A stretch of DNA of 64,000 nucleotides. Source: Bradyrhizobium canariense. Its GTDB lineage: Bacteria; Pseudomonadota; Alphaproteobacteria; Rhizobiales; Xanthobacteraceae. The notes beneath the pieces are model-generated. The model saw only the letters and a program-made list of their open reading frames with translations, searched no databases and was not told the DNA's origin. A program made the translations under genes and the position numbers. The stretch spans positions 62,001 through 126,000 of the forward strand of contig NZ_JAFCKJ010000011.1 in NCBI RefSeq assembly GCF_018130465.1. Direction: 5' to 3'. Below, piece after piece: positions 50,312-59,852 of the stretch; within the stretch, counting starts at the first letter, position 1; each line of letters opens with the position of its first letter.

Positions 50312-50677
50312 TCAGCCCTGCGGGCCATAATAGGTGCAGCTCTCGTTGCAACTGTCGCGGTGGATGCTGACGCGGGTGAGCTTGCCGATATGGGCCAGCC
50401 GCTCCCAGACGAAGCGCGAGAGGTTTTCCAGCGTCGGTGTGCCGAGTGCCTCGATCTTGTTGAGGTACTTATGGTCCAGCGTCACGCGCACGTCCTCGAT
50501 GGCGCGCTGGACCAGGCCGAGATCGACCACCATGCCGGTCGCAGGGTCCGGCGTGCCGCGCAACGTCACCTCGGCGCGGAAGGAGTGGCCGTGGATCTCT
50601 TCGCTGGCCGCGCCAAACGTCGTTCCCGACAATGAGTGCGCGGCCTCGAAGCGGAACGATTTCGTCAATTCCCACAT
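50312..50677 (-). CDS. queD: QueD-like 6-carboxy-tetrahydropterin synthase, active-site variant
   Basis: The 121-residue protein has the PTPS fold: [10 protein letters not shown] (His14), HGHSF (His29 and His31, together the zinc site) and the Asp/His pair LDHKYLN. In ordinary QueD a catalytic Cys lies four residues before HGH. Here that position is Ser25, and Glu26 gives ExxHGH, the motif reported for PTPS-III enzymes. The ATG at 50677 (MWELTKS) is the best start, and a TTG at 50692 is possible. It lies 17 bases after queE, which implies queuosine synthesis despite the substitution. Confidence 0.85.
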   Translation of the reverse strand: MWELTKSFRFEAAHSLSGTTFGAASEEIHGHSFRAEVTLRGTPDPATGMVVDLGLVQRAIEDVRVTLDHKYLNKIEALGTPTLENLSRFVWERLAHIGKLTRVSIHRDSCNESCTYYGPQG

Positions 50678-50694
50678 CTGTTCGAAAACCAATC

Positions 50695-51327
50695 CTATCT
50701 GATGCCAAGCGACTTATGCGTCTGCACGCTGAGCCGCCATTGCGGATGATTCAGGCAATAGTCGATGGCGCGCGCGGTGTTTTGGGCGACCTCGGGCCCG
50801 TCCATCGGCTGCAGCGAGAAGCGCTCGAAGGCGAGGCCCGCGAAGGCTTCCGGCGCGGCGAGCGGCTGCGGATAGACCAGCTTCAGCTCGTGGCCGCGCC
50901 GGATCACCAGATCGCTGCCGCCCTTCGGGCTGACGCAGATCCAGTCGAGCCCCTCGGGCGGGGCGATCGTGCCGTTGGTCTCGACCCCGATCTCGAAGCC
51001 GCGTGCATGGAGCGCGTCGACCAGCGCGGCATCGACCTGGAGCAGCGGCTCGCCGCCGGTGAGCACCACGTAACGGTTGTCGGTGGAGGCTGTCCATTGC
51101 GCGGCGATGGTGCCGGCGAGTTCCGCGGCCGAGGCATAGCGGCCGCCGAGCGTGCCGTCGGTGCCGACGAAATCGGTGTCGCAGAATTTGCAGATTGCCT
51201 CGCTGCGGTCCGTCTCGCGCCCGCTCCAGAGATTGCAGCCGGCAAAACGGCAAAATACGGACGCGCGCCCGGCATGGGCGCCTTCGCCTTGCAGGGTCAG
51301 GAAGATTTCCTTGACCGCGTAACTCAA
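50695..51327 (-). CDS. queE: 7-carboxy-7-deazaguanine synthase
   Basis: The 210-residue radical-SAM enzyme makes the 7-deazaguanine base for queuosine in tRNA. Its Fe-S cluster Cys residues are spaced C31-x14-C46-x2-C49 (GCNLWSGRETDRS, AICKFCDTDF). This is an enlarged cluster loop typical of QueE, not the CxxxCxxC of most radical-SAM enzymes. VVLTGGEPLLQ is the SAM-contact motif, and CVSPKGGSDLV the substrate loop. It heads the group queE-queD-hemF-HAD. Confidence 0.93.
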   Translation of the reverse strand: MSYAVKEIFLTLQGEGAHAGRASVFCRFAGCNLWSGRETDRSEAICKFCDTDFVGTDGTLGGRYASAAELAGTIAAQWTASTDNRYVVLTGGEPLLQVDAALVDALHARGFEIGVETNGTIAPPEGLDWICVSPKGGSDLVIRRGHELKLVYPQPLAAPEAFAGLAFERFSLQPMDGPEVAQNTARAIDYCLNHPQWRLSVQTHKSLGIR

Positions 51328-51345
51328 CCTTCTCTCCTCAACATA

Positions 51346-51804
51346 TCAAACTTGCGGGTTCCGGATCTGCCGCAGCGCTTCGCCTGCGGCCATCGCCGCG
51401 GTCATGGCGACATTGAGCGACCGCAGCCCCGGAGCGATCGGGATCACCAGCCGCGCGTCCGCGGCCTCGACCACCGCCTCGGTGACGCCGGCGCTCTCGC
51501 GCCCGAATAGCAGGATGTCCGCCGTCTGGTAACGGAAATCGCGGTAGTCGGTCGCCCCTTTGGTGGTGAACAGCAGCAGGCGGCTGCCCTGGGCCGCGCG
51601 CCATTGCTCGAATTTCGACCAGGAGTCGTGCCTGACGATGCTGACCTGATCGAGGTAATCCATTCCCGCCCGGCGGAAATGGCGGTCGGAGACGGGGAAG
51701 CCCGCCGGTTCGATGATATGGGCGGCCACGCCCAGACAGGCGCAGAGCCTGAGAATCGTGCCGGTGTTCTGGGGGATGTCGGGTTGGAAAAGTGCTATCT
51801 GCAT
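51346..51804 (-). CDS. trmL: tRNA (cytidine/uridine-2'-O)-methyltransferase TrmL
   Basis: The 152-residue SPOUT enzyme has the trefoil-knot motifs LFQPDIPQNTGTILRLCACL, LFGRESAGVTEAVVEAA and RSLNVAMTAAMAAGEALRQI. It methylates the wobble 2'-OH of certain tRNA-Leu. The start at ATG 51804 (MQIALFQ) gives the standard length. The 795-base frame to 52140 extends into the petA promoter region and was rejected. It is 18 bases upstream of queE. Confidence 0.92.
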   Translation of the reverse strand: MQIALFQPDIPQNTGTILRLCACLGVAAHIIEPAGFPVSDRHFRRAGMDYLDQVSIVRHDSWSKFEQWRAAQGSRLLLFTTKGATDYRDFRYQTADILLFGRESAGVTEAVVEAADARLVIPIAPGLRSLNVAMTAAMAAGEALRQIRNPQV

Positions 51805-52082
51805 GGGCTGTGCCGGGTTCGATGCGGGCCGGAAATGTCTCAATAAAACATCGCTGGCCGCGGAATTCGTGCATTGCACGCTCCCGCGCCGATAGCGGGC
51901 TTGCGCTCGCCCGGCAAGGGTGCCAATAGAACGATTCTGGACTGCTGTTTTCGCCTTGTTTTGGTGGGGACACGTGAAGTTCTGCCGCCGCGGGGGGCCG
52001 CGGGCGCCGGCAGGCTGTTCCGGGGACCTTGGGGGCTCCTGGAGCGGTTCCGCCGGCTGCATAAGAAGAAAGGGTTGGAATC

Positions 52083-52613
52083 GTGACGACAGCGTCTTCG
52101 GCGGACCATCCGACACGCCGTGATTTCTTATTCGTTGCAACGGGGGCAGCTGCAGCAGTAGGGGGCGCAGCCGCGCTCTGGCCCTTCATCTCCCAGATGA
52201 ATCCTGATGCGTCGACCATCGCCGCCGGTGCGCCGATTGAGGTCGATCTCAGCCCGGTCGCCGAGGGGCAGGACATCAAGGTGTTCTGGCGCGGCAAGCC
52301 GATCTATATCAGCCACCGCACCAAGAAGCAGATCGACGAGGCGCGCGCCGTCAACGTGGCGAGCCTGCCCGATCCGCAGTCCGACGAGGCCCGAGTCAAG
52401 TCCGGCCATGAGCAATGGCTGGTCGTGATCGGCATCTGCACCCATCTCGGCTGCATCCCGATCGCCCATGAAGGCAATTACGACGGGTTCTTCTGCCCCT
52501 GCCATGGTTCGCAGTACGATTCGTCCGGCCGCATCCGCCAGGGGCCCGCGCCCGCGAACCTGCCGGTGCCGCCGTACCAGTTCGTTTCCGACACCAAAAT
52601 CCAGATCGGCTGA
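52083..52613 (+). CDS. petA: Rieske iron-sulfur subunit of cytochrome bc1
   Basis: The 176-residue subunit begins at GTG 52083. A twin-arginine signal anchor ([20 protein letters not shown]) precedes the Rieske domain, whose cluster ligands are C119 and H121 (GICTHLGC) and C138 and H141 ([11 protein letters not shown]). C124 and C140 form the supporting disulfide. It carries electrons from quinol to cytochrome c1 in the bc1 complex. A fused cytochrome b/c1 gene follows 62 bases later. Confidence 0.94.
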   Translation: MTTASSADHPTRRDFLFVATGAAAAVGGAAALWPFISQMNPDASTIAAGAPIEVDLSPVAEGQDIKVFWRGKPIYISHRTKKQIDEARAVNVASLPDPQSDEARVKSGHEQWLVVIGICTHLGCIPIAHEGNYDGFFCPCHGSQYDSSGRIRQGPAPANLPVPPYQFVSDTKIQIG

Positions 52614-52675
52614 GTTTCGGACCCGCGTCCGAAGCTTCGCGCCGTCTCGTCGTTATATTTCCTCAGGATCGCATC

Positions 52676-54739
52676 ATGAGCGGACCATCCGACTACCAGC
52701 CGAGCAATCCGGCCCTGCAATGGATCGAGCGACGTCTGCCGATCATCGGTCTCGTCCATTCCTCCTTCGTCGTCTATCCCACCCCGCGCAACCTGAACTA
52801 TTGGTGGACCTTCGGCGCCATCCTCTCCTTCATGCTGGGGATGCAGATCCTGACCGGCGTGATCCTGGCGATGCACTACACGCCGCATGCCGACCTCGCC
52901 TTCAAGTCGGTCGAGCTGCTCGTCCGTGACGTCAATTACGGCTGGCTGCTGCGCAACATGCACGCCTGCGGCGCGTCGATGTTCTTCTTCGCGGTCTACG
53001 TCCACATGCTGCGCGGCCTCTATTACGGCTCCTACAAGGAGCCGCGCGAGGTGCTGTGGATCCTCGGCGTCATCATCTACCTCCTGATGATGGCGACCGG
53101 CTTCATGGGTTATGTGCTGCCGTGGGGCCAGATGAGCTTCTGGGGCGCCACCGTCATCACCAATTTGTTCTCCGCCATTCCCTATGTCGGCGAGAGCATC
53201 GTGACGCTGCTGTGGGGCGGCTATTCGGTCGGCAACCCGACGCTGAATCGCTTCTTCTCGCTGCACTATCTGCTGCCGTTCGTGATCGCGGGCGTCGTCG
53301 TGCTCCACGTCTGGGCGCTGCATGTCGCCGGCCAGAACAACCCCGACGGTGTCGAGCCGAAGACGGAAAAGGACACGGTTCCGTTCACGCCGCATGCGAC
53401 CATCAAGGACGGGTTCGGCGTTGCGTGCTTCATGCTGCTCTATGCCTGGTTCATCTTCTACATGCCGAACTATCTCGGCGACGCCGACAACTACATTCCG
53501 GCGAATCCGGGCGTGACGCCGCCGCACATCGTGCCGGAATGGTATTACCTGCCGTTCTACGCGATCCTGCGCTCGATCCCGAACAAGCTCGCGGGCGTGA
53601 TCGGGATGTTCTCGGCGATCATCATCCTGTGCTTCCTGCCCTGGCTCGACGCCGCCAGGACGAAGTCGTCGAAGTACCGTCCGCTGGCCAAGCAGTTCTT
53701 CTGGATCTTCGTCGCGGTCTGCATCCTGCTCGGCTATCTCGGCGCGCAGCCGCCGGAAGGCATCTATGTGATCGCCGGCCGGGTCCTGACGTTCTGCTAC
53801 TTCGCCTACTTCCTGATCGTGCTGCCGCTGCTCTCACGCATCGAGAAGCCGCGGCCGGTGCCGAACTCGATCTCGGAGGCGATCCTCGCCAAGAGCGGCA
53901 AGGCCGTGGCTTCCGTCGCGGTCATGCTGGTCGCCGCCGGCGCGCTGTTCTTCGGCAGCCTGCAGGATGCCCGCGCCAACGAAGGCAGCGACAAGCCGCC
54001 GGGCAACAAATGGTCGTTTGCCGGCCCTTTCGGCCATTATGATCGCGGCACGCTCCAGCGCGGCCTGAAGGTCTACAAGGAGGTCTGCTCGAGCTGCCAC
54101 GGCCTGTCCTACATCGCCTTCCGCAACCTCGCGGAAGCCGGCGGCCCAGGCTATTCGGTGGCGCAGGCGGCGGCCTTCGCGTCGGACTACAAGGTCAAGG
54201 ACGGTCCGAACGACGCCGGCGACATGTTCGAGCGTCCTGGCCGGCCGGCGGACTATTTCCCCTCGCCCTTCCCGAACGAGCAGGCCGCGCGTGCAGCGAA
54301 TGGCGGCGCGGCGCCGCCGGATCTGTCGCTGATCACCAAGGCCCGTTCCTACGGCCGCGGCTTCCCGATGTTCATCGTCGACTTCTTCACCCAGTACCAG
54401 GAGCAGGGCCCGGACTACGTCTCGGCGGTGCTCCAGGGGTTCGAGGACAAGGTGCCGGAAGGCGTGACCATCCCGGAGGGCTCCTACTACAACAAGTACT
54501 TCCCGGGCCACGCCATCAAGATGCCGAAGCCGCTCAGCGACGGCCAGGTGACCTATGACGACGGCTCGCCGACCACGGTCGCGCAATATTCCAAGGACGT
54601 CACCACGTTCCTGATGTGGACCGCCGAACCGCACATGGAAGCGCGCAAGCGCATGGGCTTCCAGGTGTTCATCTTCCTGATCATCTTCGCCGGCCTGATG
54701 TACTTCACCAAAAAGAAGGTCTGGGCCGACTCGCACTGA
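52676..54739 (+). CDS. fbcH: fused cytochrome b/c1 (FbcH)
   Basis: The 687-residue protein joins cytochrome b (residues 1-about 420) to cytochrome c1 (about 440-687). The b half has the two bis-His heme pairs in [20 protein letters not shown] and [20 protein letters not shown], and the PEWYYLPF quinol site. The c1 half has heme motif CSSCH (C471, C474, H475) and a C-terminal membrane anchor ([18 protein letters not shown]). A signal-like helix joins them. The fusion is known from Bradyrhizobium, where it is cleaved after translation. A terminator follows the stop. Confidence 0.95.
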   Translation: MSGPSDYQPSNPALQWIERRLPIIGLVHSSFVVYPTPRNLNYWWTFGAILSFMLGMQILTGVILAMHYTPHADLAFKSVELLVRDVNYGWLLRNMHACGASMFFFAVYVHMLRGLYYGSYKEPREVLWILGVIIYLLMMATGFMGYVLPWGQMSFWGATVITNLFSAIPYVGESIVTLLWGGYSVGNPTLNRFFSLHYLLPFVIAGVVVLHVWALHVAGQNNPDGVEPKTEKDTVPFTPHATIKDGFGVACFMLLYAWFIFYMPNYLGDADNYIPANPGVTPPHIVPEWYYLPFYAILRSIPNKLAGVIGMFSAIIILCFLPWLDAARTKSSKYRPLAKQFFWIFVAVCILLGYLGAQPPEGIYVIAGRVLTFCYFAYFLIVLPLLSRIEKPRPVPNSISEAILAKSGKAVASVAVMLVAAGALFFGSLQDARANEGSDKPPGNKWSFAGPFGHYDRGTLQRGLKVYKEVCSSCHGLSYIAFRNLAEAGGPGYSVAQAAAFASDYKVKDGPNDAGDMFERPGRPADYFPSPFPNEQAARAANGGAAPPDLSLITKARSYGRGFPMFIVDFFTQYQEQGPDYVSAVLQGFEDKVPEGVTIPEGSYYNKYFPGHAIKMPKPLSDGQVTYDDGSPTTVAQYSKDVTTFLMWTAEPHMEARKRMGFQVFIFLIIFAGLMYFTKKKVWADSH

Positions 54740-54761
54740 GCGGCCTGAGGCGAGAATGAAG

Positions 54762-54785
54762 AGGCCCCCGCAAGGGGGCCTTTTT
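54762..54785 (+). terminator. terminator after petA-fbcH
   Basis: An 8-bp stem (AGGCCCCC with GGGGGCCT, GCAA loop) is followed by TTTTTG, 23 bases past the fbcH stop. Confidence 0.92.
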
Positions 54786-54801
54786 GTTGGGCACGACCCT
54801 C

Positions 54802-54903
54802 CGTCATTCCGGGGCGATGCGTAAGCATCGAACTACGGTGCGCACTTGCGCACCTGAGAATCTCGAGATTCCGGGTTCGCACTGCGTGCGCCCCGGAATG
54901 ACG
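54802..54903. repeat. palindromic mosaic repeat
   Basis: It opens CGTCATTCCGGGGCG and closes CGCCCCGGAATGACG with inner GATGCGTAAGCATC, GGTGCGC-acttGCGCACC and GAATCTCGAGATTC hairpins. It is the same family as copies at 29990 and 63801, here just upstream of the dienelactone hydrolase gene. Confidence 0.85.
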
Positions 54904-54981
54904 CGAGTGTGGATTGCCTATCGCCCGCTCAAACGCCAAAATGCCGCCAACCGCTCCCCCAAAAACTCGTCGGAGGACACC

Positions 54982-55656
54982 ATGGGAACCGCCATCACGT
55001 TCAAGCGCCCGGACGGCAAGGACGCATCGGGCTATCTCGCCAACGCCGCGCGCGGCAACGCGCCAGGCGTGGTCGTGATCCAGGAATGGTGGGGCCTGTC
55101 GGACCAGATCAAGGGCCTCTGCGACCGCTTTGCGCTGGCCGGTTTCGACGCGCTCGCGCCGGATCTCTACAAGGGCAAGGTGGTGCCGTATCACGACACC
55201 GACGCCGCCGGCAAAGAGATGAACTCGCTCGATTTCATGGACGCCACCACGCAGACCGTGCGCGGCGCCACGCAATATCTGTCACGCAACGGCGCCAAGG
55301 TCGGCCTCACCGGCTTCTGCCTCGGCGGCGCCGTCACCATCATCGGCTCGGTGCATGTTCCGGAGCTCGCGGCCGGTGTCGTGTTCTACGGCATTCCGCC
55401 CGAGCAGGCGGCCAAGCCCGCCGACGTCAAGATCCCGCTCCAGGCCCACTTCGCCAACAAGGACGATTGGTGCACGCCGGAGCTGGTCAACGGCTTCGAA
55501 AAGGCCATGAAGGCCGCCGGCAAGTCGCTGGAGCTGTTCCGCTATGACGCCGAGCACGCCTTCGTCAACGAGCAGCGCCAGGCCGTCCACGACCGCGAAG
55601 CCGCCGAACTCGCCTGGAGCAGGGCGACGGAGTTTTTCCGGAAGCATCTGGGGTGA
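54982..55656 (+). CDS. dienelactone hydrolase family protein
   Basis: The 224-residue alpha/beta hydrolase starts at ATG 54982 (MGTAITFKRPDGKD). The Cys nucleophile is in KVGLTGFCLGGAVTII. The acid is in ANKDDWCTPEL and the His in YDAEHAFVNEQR. EWWGLSDQIKG carries the Glu that positions the Cys in this family. Members open lactone rings in aromatic degradation or act as general esterases. The specific substrate is unknown. It stands alone. Confidence 0.9.
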   Translation: MGTAITFKRPDGKDASGYLANAARGNAPGVVVIQEWWGLSDQIKGLCDRFALAGFDALAPDLYKGKVVPYHDTDAAGKEMNSLDFMDATTQTVRGATQYLSRNGAKVGLTGFCLGGAVTIIGSVHVPELAAGVVFYGIPPEQAAKPADVKIPLQAHFANKDDWCTPELVNGFEKAMKAAGKSLELFRYDAEHAFVNEQRQAVHDREAAELAWSRATEFFRKHLG

Positions 55657-55687
55657 GTGTGGTGCCGCTAGTCGCGCCACAATGTCA

Positions 55688-55716
55688 GTGTCGTCCCGGC
55701 CTTCGCCGGGACGACG
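55688..55716. terminator. hairpin downstream of dienelactone hydrolase
   Basis: CGTCCCGGC and GCCGGGACG form a 9-bp stem around CTTC, 32 bases past the stop. It lacks a good T run. It may be a transcript end or one of the dispersed GTCGTCCCGG repeats. Confidence 0.5.
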
Positions 55717-55803
55717 GTCGAAATTGATGGTCCGACTAAGGACCCACCAGCACCCGGCGGCCCACCCTTGACGCCGTCCCCGCGCCATGGTGTGTATCCG
55801 CTC

Positions 55804-55851
55804 ATGAGCACCGCCGTCCGCCCATCCCGTCTTTGGTGGCGCACCTCCTAA
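55804..55851 (+). CDS. trpL: trpL leader peptide with tandem Trp codons
   Basis: A 15-codon frame encodes MSTAVRPSRLWWRTS and stops at TAA. The two adjacent Trp codons, just before an Arg-Thr-Ser stop region, are the hallmark of a Trp attenuator leader. It lies 115 bases before trpE, and the hairpins for attenuation directly follow. In Sinorhizobium the leader peptide and RNA also act in trans. Whether that applies here is unknown. Confidence 0.75.
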   Translation: MSTAVRPSRLWWRTS

Positions 55852-55930
55852 GAGGTGGCCGGTGCGATTTATTCTCCCAAAATCGTCTGAGGTCGCCCAC
55901 GCAGTGCGGCGGCCTGATCGTTTGTCCTGT
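55842..55930 (+). promoter_or_regulatory. trp attenuator region
   Basis: The first hairpin (CACCTC 55842-55847 with GAGGTG 55852-55857) overlaps the leader stop. A second pair CGATTT/AAATCG lies at 55865-55870 and 55880-55885. A GC-rich hairpin (AGGTCGCC 55890-55897 with GGCGGCCT 55908-55915) precedes GATCGTTTGTCC. The layout fits ribosome-controlled termination. The exact alternative folding was not computed. Confidence 0.55.
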
Positions 55931-55966
55931 GTGGCGTTCCCTCGACAAGTTTCGTAAGAGGACCCC

Positions 55967-58132
55967 ATGAACAGGACCGTCTTTGCCCTTCCGGCTCGAA
56001 GCGACTATGTGACCCGCGCGGGGCTTGCGATCACGCGCGTGGCGGAACAGTTTTCCGGCGGCGCCAACCGGCTCGACGACCTCGTCAACCTGCTCGACCG
56101 TCGCCGCGGCGTGGTGCTGTCGTCGGGTACGACCGTGCCCGGGCGCTACGAGAGTTTTGACCTCGGCTTCTCCGATCCGCCGCTCAAGCTCGAGACCACT
56201 GGCGTCAATTTCAAGCTGGAAGCGCTGAACGCGCGCGGGGAGGTACTGATCGCCTTCCTTGCGGACGTCTTGCGCGAGCCCTGCGTCGTGATCTCCGAGA
56301 AGACGCCCACGCGCCTGGCCGGTCATATCATCCGCGGCGAGGCCCCGATCGACGAAGACCAGCGCACGCGGCGCGCCAGCGTGATGTCTCTGGTGCGCGA
56401 TCTCGTCACCGCTTTCTCCGCTAATGACGACGGGGTGCTCGGCCTGTTCGGCGCCTTCGCCTACGACCTCGTGTTCCAGATCGAGGACCTCGTGCAGAAG
56501 CGCGCGCGAGAGAGCGACCAGCGCGACATCGTGCTCTACGTCCCCGATCGCCTGCTCGCCTATGACCGCGCCACCGGCCGCGGCGTTGTGCTCACCTACG
56601 ATTTCGCGTGGAAGGGCAAGTCCACCGCGGGCTTGCCGCACGAGACTGCCGAGAGCCCGTACCTCAAGACACCGCGCCAGGGTTTTGCCGATCACGCGCC
56701 CGGCGAATATCAGGCCACGGTCGAGACCGCGCGCGCGGCCTTTGCGCGTGGCGATCTGTTCGAGGCGGTGCCGGGGCAGCTCTTCGCCGAGCCCTGCGAC
56801 CGCTCGCCGGCCGAAGTCTTCCAGCGGCTCTGCGTCATCAACCCGTCGCCCTACGGCGCGCTGATGAATCTCGGTGAGGGCGAGTTTCTCGTCTCGGCCT
56901 CGCCGGAAATGTTCGTGCGCTCGGACGGACGCCGGGTCGAGACCTGCCCGATCTCGGGTACGATCGCACGCGGCACCGATGCGATCGGCGATGCCGAGCA
57001 GATCCGCCAGCTCCTGAACTCCGAGAAGGACGAGTTCGAGCTCAACATGTGCACTGACGTCGACCGCAACGACAAGGCGCGCGTCTGCGTTCCCGGCACG
57101 ATCAAGGTGCTGGCGCGCCGCCAGATCGAGACCTATTCAAAACTCTTCCACACCGTCGACCATGTCGAGGGCATGCTGCGTCCGGGCTTCGACGCGCTCG
57201 ATGCGTTCCTCACCCATGCCTGGGCCGTCACCGTCACCGGCGCGCCAAAGCTCTGGGCGATGCAGTTCGTCGAGGATCACGAGCGCTCGCCGCGCCGCTG
57301 GTATGCCGGCGCGATTGGGGCGGTGAATTTCGACGGCAGCATCAACACCGGCCTCACCATCCGCACCATCCGGATGAAGGAAGGCCTCGCGGAAGTGCGT
57401 GTCGGCGCCACTTGTTTGTTCGACTCCGATCCCGCCGCCGAGGACCGCGAGTGCCAGGTCAAGGCCGCGGCCCTGTTCCAGGCGCTGCGCGGTGATCCGC
57501 CGAAGCCGCTGTCGGCCTTCGCGCCCGATGCGACCGGAAGCGGCAAGCGGGTGCTGCTGATCGACCATGACGACAGCTTTGTGCACATGCTGGCAGACTA
57601 TTTCCGCCAGGTCGGCGCCGACGTCACCGTGGTTCGCCATGTGCATGCGCTCGACATGCTGAAGCAGAAGCGTTGGGATTTGCTCGTGCTGTCGCCTGGC
57701 CCCGGCAGGCCTGAGGATTTCGGCATCAAGAAGACGATCGACGCGGCGCTGGAGAACAAGCTGCCGGTGTTCGGCGTCTGCCTCGGCGTCCAGGCGATCG
57801 GCGAATATTTCGGCGGCGAGCTCGGGCAGCTCACCCATCCCGCCCACGGCCGGCCCTCGCGGGTGCAGGTCCGCGGCGGGCGCCTGATGCGCAATCTGCC
57901 GAACGAGATCGTGATCGGTCGCTATCACTCGCTCTATGTCGAGCGCGACAGCATGCCGGAGGTGCTATCCGTCACCGCCAGCACCGAGGACGGCGTCGCC
58001 ATGGCGCTGGAGCACAAGAGCCTGCCTGTCGCCGGCGTGCAATTCCATCCGGAATCGCTGATGTCGCTGAGCGGCGAGGTGGGCTTACGAATTGTCGAGA
58101 ACGCGTTCCGCCTGGATGCGCGCGCTGATTGA
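55967..58132 (+). CDS. trpE: fused anthranilate synthase TrpE(G)
   Basis: The 721-residue enzyme joins the chorismate-binding TrpE domain (about 30-500) to the glutamine-hydrolysing TrpG domain (about 520-715). TrpE has [60 protein letters not shown] and [20 protein letters not shown]. TrpG has [17 protein letters not shown] (nucleophile Cys) and [11 protein letters not shown] (catalytic His). It makes anthranilate from chorismate and glutamine. The fusion is typical of rhizobia. Control is by the trpL attenuator just upstream. Confidence 0.95.
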   Translation: MNRTVFALPARSDYVTRAGLAITRVAEQFSGGANRLDDLVNLLDRRRGVVLSSGTTVPGRYESFDLGFSDPPLKLETTGVNFKLEALNARGEVLIAFLADVLREPCVVISEKTPTRLAGHIIRGEAPIDEDQRTRRASVMSLVRDLVTAFSANDDGVLGLFGAFAYDLVFQIEDLVQKRARESDQRDIVLYVPDRLLAYDRATGRGVVLTYDFAWKGKSTAGLPHETAESPYLKTPRQGFADHAPGEYQATVETARAAFARGDLFEAVPGQLFAEPCDRSPAEVFQRLCVINPSPYGALMNLGEGEFLVSASPEMFVRSDGRRVETCPISGTIARGTDAIGDAEQIRQLLNSEKDEFELNMCTDVDRNDKARVCVPGTIKVLARRQIETYSKLFHTVDHVEGMLRPGFDALDAFLTHAWAVTVTGAPKLWAMQFVEDHERSPRRWYAGAIGAVNFDGSINTGLTIRTIRMKEGLAEVRVGATCLFDSDPAAEDRECQVKAAALFQALRGDPPKPLSAFAPDATGSGKRVLLIDHDDSFVHMLADYFRQVGADVTVVRHVHALDMLKQKRWDLLVLSPGPGRPEDFGIKKTIDAALENKLPVFGVCLGVQAIGEYFGGELGQLTHPAHGRPSRVQVRGGRLMRNLPNEIVIGRYHSLYVERDSMPEVLSVTASTEDGVAMALEHKSLPVAGVQFHPESLMSLSGEVGLRIVENAFRLDARAD

Positions 58133-58140
58133 GAGGCACA

Positions 58141-58680
58141 ATGACTTTTGACCACGATCTGAAAGCGAGCGTCCGCACCATCCCGGACTACCCGAAACCC
58201 GGGATCTTGTTCCGCGACATCACCACGCTGCTCGCAGATGCGCGTGCGTTCCGCCGCGCGGTCGACGAACTCGTCAATCCCTGGGCCGGCAACAAGATCG
58301 ACAAGGTCGCCGGCATGGAAGCGCGCGGCTTCATCATCGGCGGCGCGGTGGCGCACCAGGTTTCGGCCGGCTTCGTGCCGATCCGGAAAAAAGGCAAGCT
58401 GCCGCACACCACGGTGCGCATCGCTTACTCTCTCGAATACGGCATCGACGAGATGGAGATGCATGTCGACGCCATCCAGCCCGGCGAGCGCGTGATCCTG
58501 GTCGACGACCTCATCGCCACCGGCGGCACCGCGGAAGGCGCGGTGAAATTGCTGCGCCAGATCGGCGCCAATGTGGTCGCCGCCTGCTTCATCATCGACC
58601 TGCCGGATCTCGGCGGCGCCGCCAAGCTGCGCGCGATGGACGTGCCGGTGCGCACGCTGATGACGTTCGAGGGACACTGA
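58141..58680 (+). CDS. apt: adenine phosphoribosyltransferase
   Basis: The 179-residue enzyme converts adenine and PRPP to AMP in purine salvage. Family motifs are [20 protein letters not shown] near the start, [20 protein letters not shown] and the PRPP-binding loop [20 protein letters not shown]. The ATG at 58141 (MTFDHDLK) was chosen with AGAGGC before it. The TTG at 58129 would overlap the trpE stop. It lies eight bases after trpE(G). Confidence 0.94.
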   Translation: MTFDHDLKASVRTIPDYPKPGILFRDITTLLADARAFRRAVDELVNPWAGNKIDKVAGMEARGFIIGGAVAHQVSAGFVPIRKKGKLPHTTVRIAYSLEYGIDEMEMHVDAIQPGERVILVDDLIATGGTAEGAVKLLRQIGANVVAACFIIDLPDLGGAAKLRAMDVPVRTLMTFEGH

Positions 58681-58705
58681 GCGGCAACGGCGCCGCTGGC
58701 GACGT

Positions 58706-59038
58706 TCAGATCGGCTCGGCCCTCAGCTCCGACAGCCAATGCAGCATGCGCTCTTTGAGCAGCGCATTCCTAACATAGTCGCTCGCCTCGTCTGCCAGCC
58801 GCTCGCATTCGCCGAGTGTCAGGCCTGCCTCGCCATGCGTGTTCCACGCAGCCTGGAGGCTACGGCAGGTGTGGCTACCCTGGCGCAGCGAGAACCAGAT
58901 GCGGTTCTGGATTGTCTCGAGGTTCGGGGCTTGGCCGACCCAGGCCTCGCCCGACGCCGGGCAGCGGACGACGTAGATGCCCGCAATGGTCTTCCGCTCC
59001 TTGTAGGCGGCGATCGCTGCTTTCCGGTCGATGGTCAC
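58706..59038 (-). CDS. GIY-YIG nuclease-like protein
   Basis: The protein is about 110 residues. It has the GIY segment TIAGIYVVRCPASGEAW followed by VGQAPNLETIQNRIWFSLRQ, where the canonical YIG is a WVG. Such small single-domain proteins occur in many alphaproteobacteria. The altered second motif may reduce or change activity. The GTG at 59038 (start VTIDRKAA) is my preferred start. A TTG at 59104 would add about 22 residues. It is convergent with apt. The function is unknown. Confidence 0.65.
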   Translation of the reverse strand: MTIDRKAAIAAYKERKTIAGIYVVRCPASGEAWVGQAPNLETIQNRIWFSLRQGSHTCRSLQAAWNTHGEAGLTLGECERLADEASDYVRNALLKERMLHWLSELRAEPI

Positions 59039-59123
59039 GGTGAAGGGCCTTGCTGAGGAACGCTGGTGCGTAAACTCAGTAACCGCAGGACCGCTCGGCG
59101 TCAATATTATCCGGGTAAAATAT

Positions 59124-59792
59124 TCAGGACCGTTGCAGGATCAGGCTGAGTTCGAGCTCGCGGAAGGCGAGGTAATTGCGCCGGGTCCACTGGTGCAGCT
59201 CGGTCGAGGCGTCCCTCTCCTGGCGCAGATAGCCGGTGAAGGAGAAGTTCAGCCGGTCGATATAGGTCTTCAGGAAGCCGGGCAGCGCCGGCAGGCGCAA
59301 CAGCCGGCCGCCGGCCATTGCGGCCGGCAGCTCGCCGCGCACGATGTGCTCGTTGTCCACCGTGATCAGGTTGATCCGCGGGATCTGTTCGCGCAGCATC
59401 TCGTGGGCGCGGGCCGAGACGCGATCGGTGTCGGCGACGAACAGGATCATCGGCGCGACGTGGCGGCGCGCAGCCTCTTTCAACAGGCCGATCTCGTCGG
59501 CCATCTTGAAGAACTCGTCAAAGGCGTGGAAGCCGAGGTCGATCACCTTGGCAAGCCCGTCATCGACGATGACGCGATCCATCAGCTGCATCTTGCCATA
59601 GGTGTCGATCACGTCGGCGGTCTCCGTGATCTTTGGCAGATAGTCGAGCAGCGACGGCTCCTTCAGGTTGACGTCGAAGGCCGCGACGTTGCCGTTCTTG
59701 AGCAGCAAAAATTCGCTCAAAAGCCGCGCCAGCAGGGTCTTGCCGACCTGCGGGCGGGGCGAGCAAATGATGTAGAGGGGCGTCGCGGGCAT
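59124..59792 (-). CDS. MinD/ParA-like P-loop ATPase (second of a tandem pair)
   Basis: The 222-residue protein begins with LYIICSPRPQVGKTLLARLL, a deviant Walker A (RPQVGKT). The lysine early in the loop that is typical of MinD is absent. The Walker B-like segment is VDDGLAKVIDLGFHAF. The C-terminus ends with a helix (FSFTGYLRQERDASTELHQW). It lies 60 bases past the second ParA-like gene, in the same direction. No ParB partner is seen. The function is unknown; positioning or a regulatory switch is possible. Confidence 0.75.
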   Translation of the reverse strand: MPATPLYIICSPRPQVGKTLLARLLSEFLLLKNGNVAAFDVNLKEPSLLDYLPKITETADVIDTYGKMQLMDRVIVDDGLAKVIDLGFHAFDEFFKMADEIGLLKEAARRHVAPMILFVADTDRVSARAHEMLREQIPRINLITVDNEHIVRGELPAAMAGGRLLRLPALPGFLKTYIDRLNFSFTGYLRQERDASTELHQWTRRNYLAFRELELSLILQRS

Positions 59793-59852
59793 CGATAGCT
59801 ATATCAGTCGAACTTGGCGACCAATCCAGCCGTATCCGCCCGGCTTGCGCAA

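Noticed and set aside
51805-52140. N-terminal extension of trmL to 52140
   Set aside because: The extension is Pro/Gln-rich with no counterpart in the SPOUT family, and it would overlap petA.
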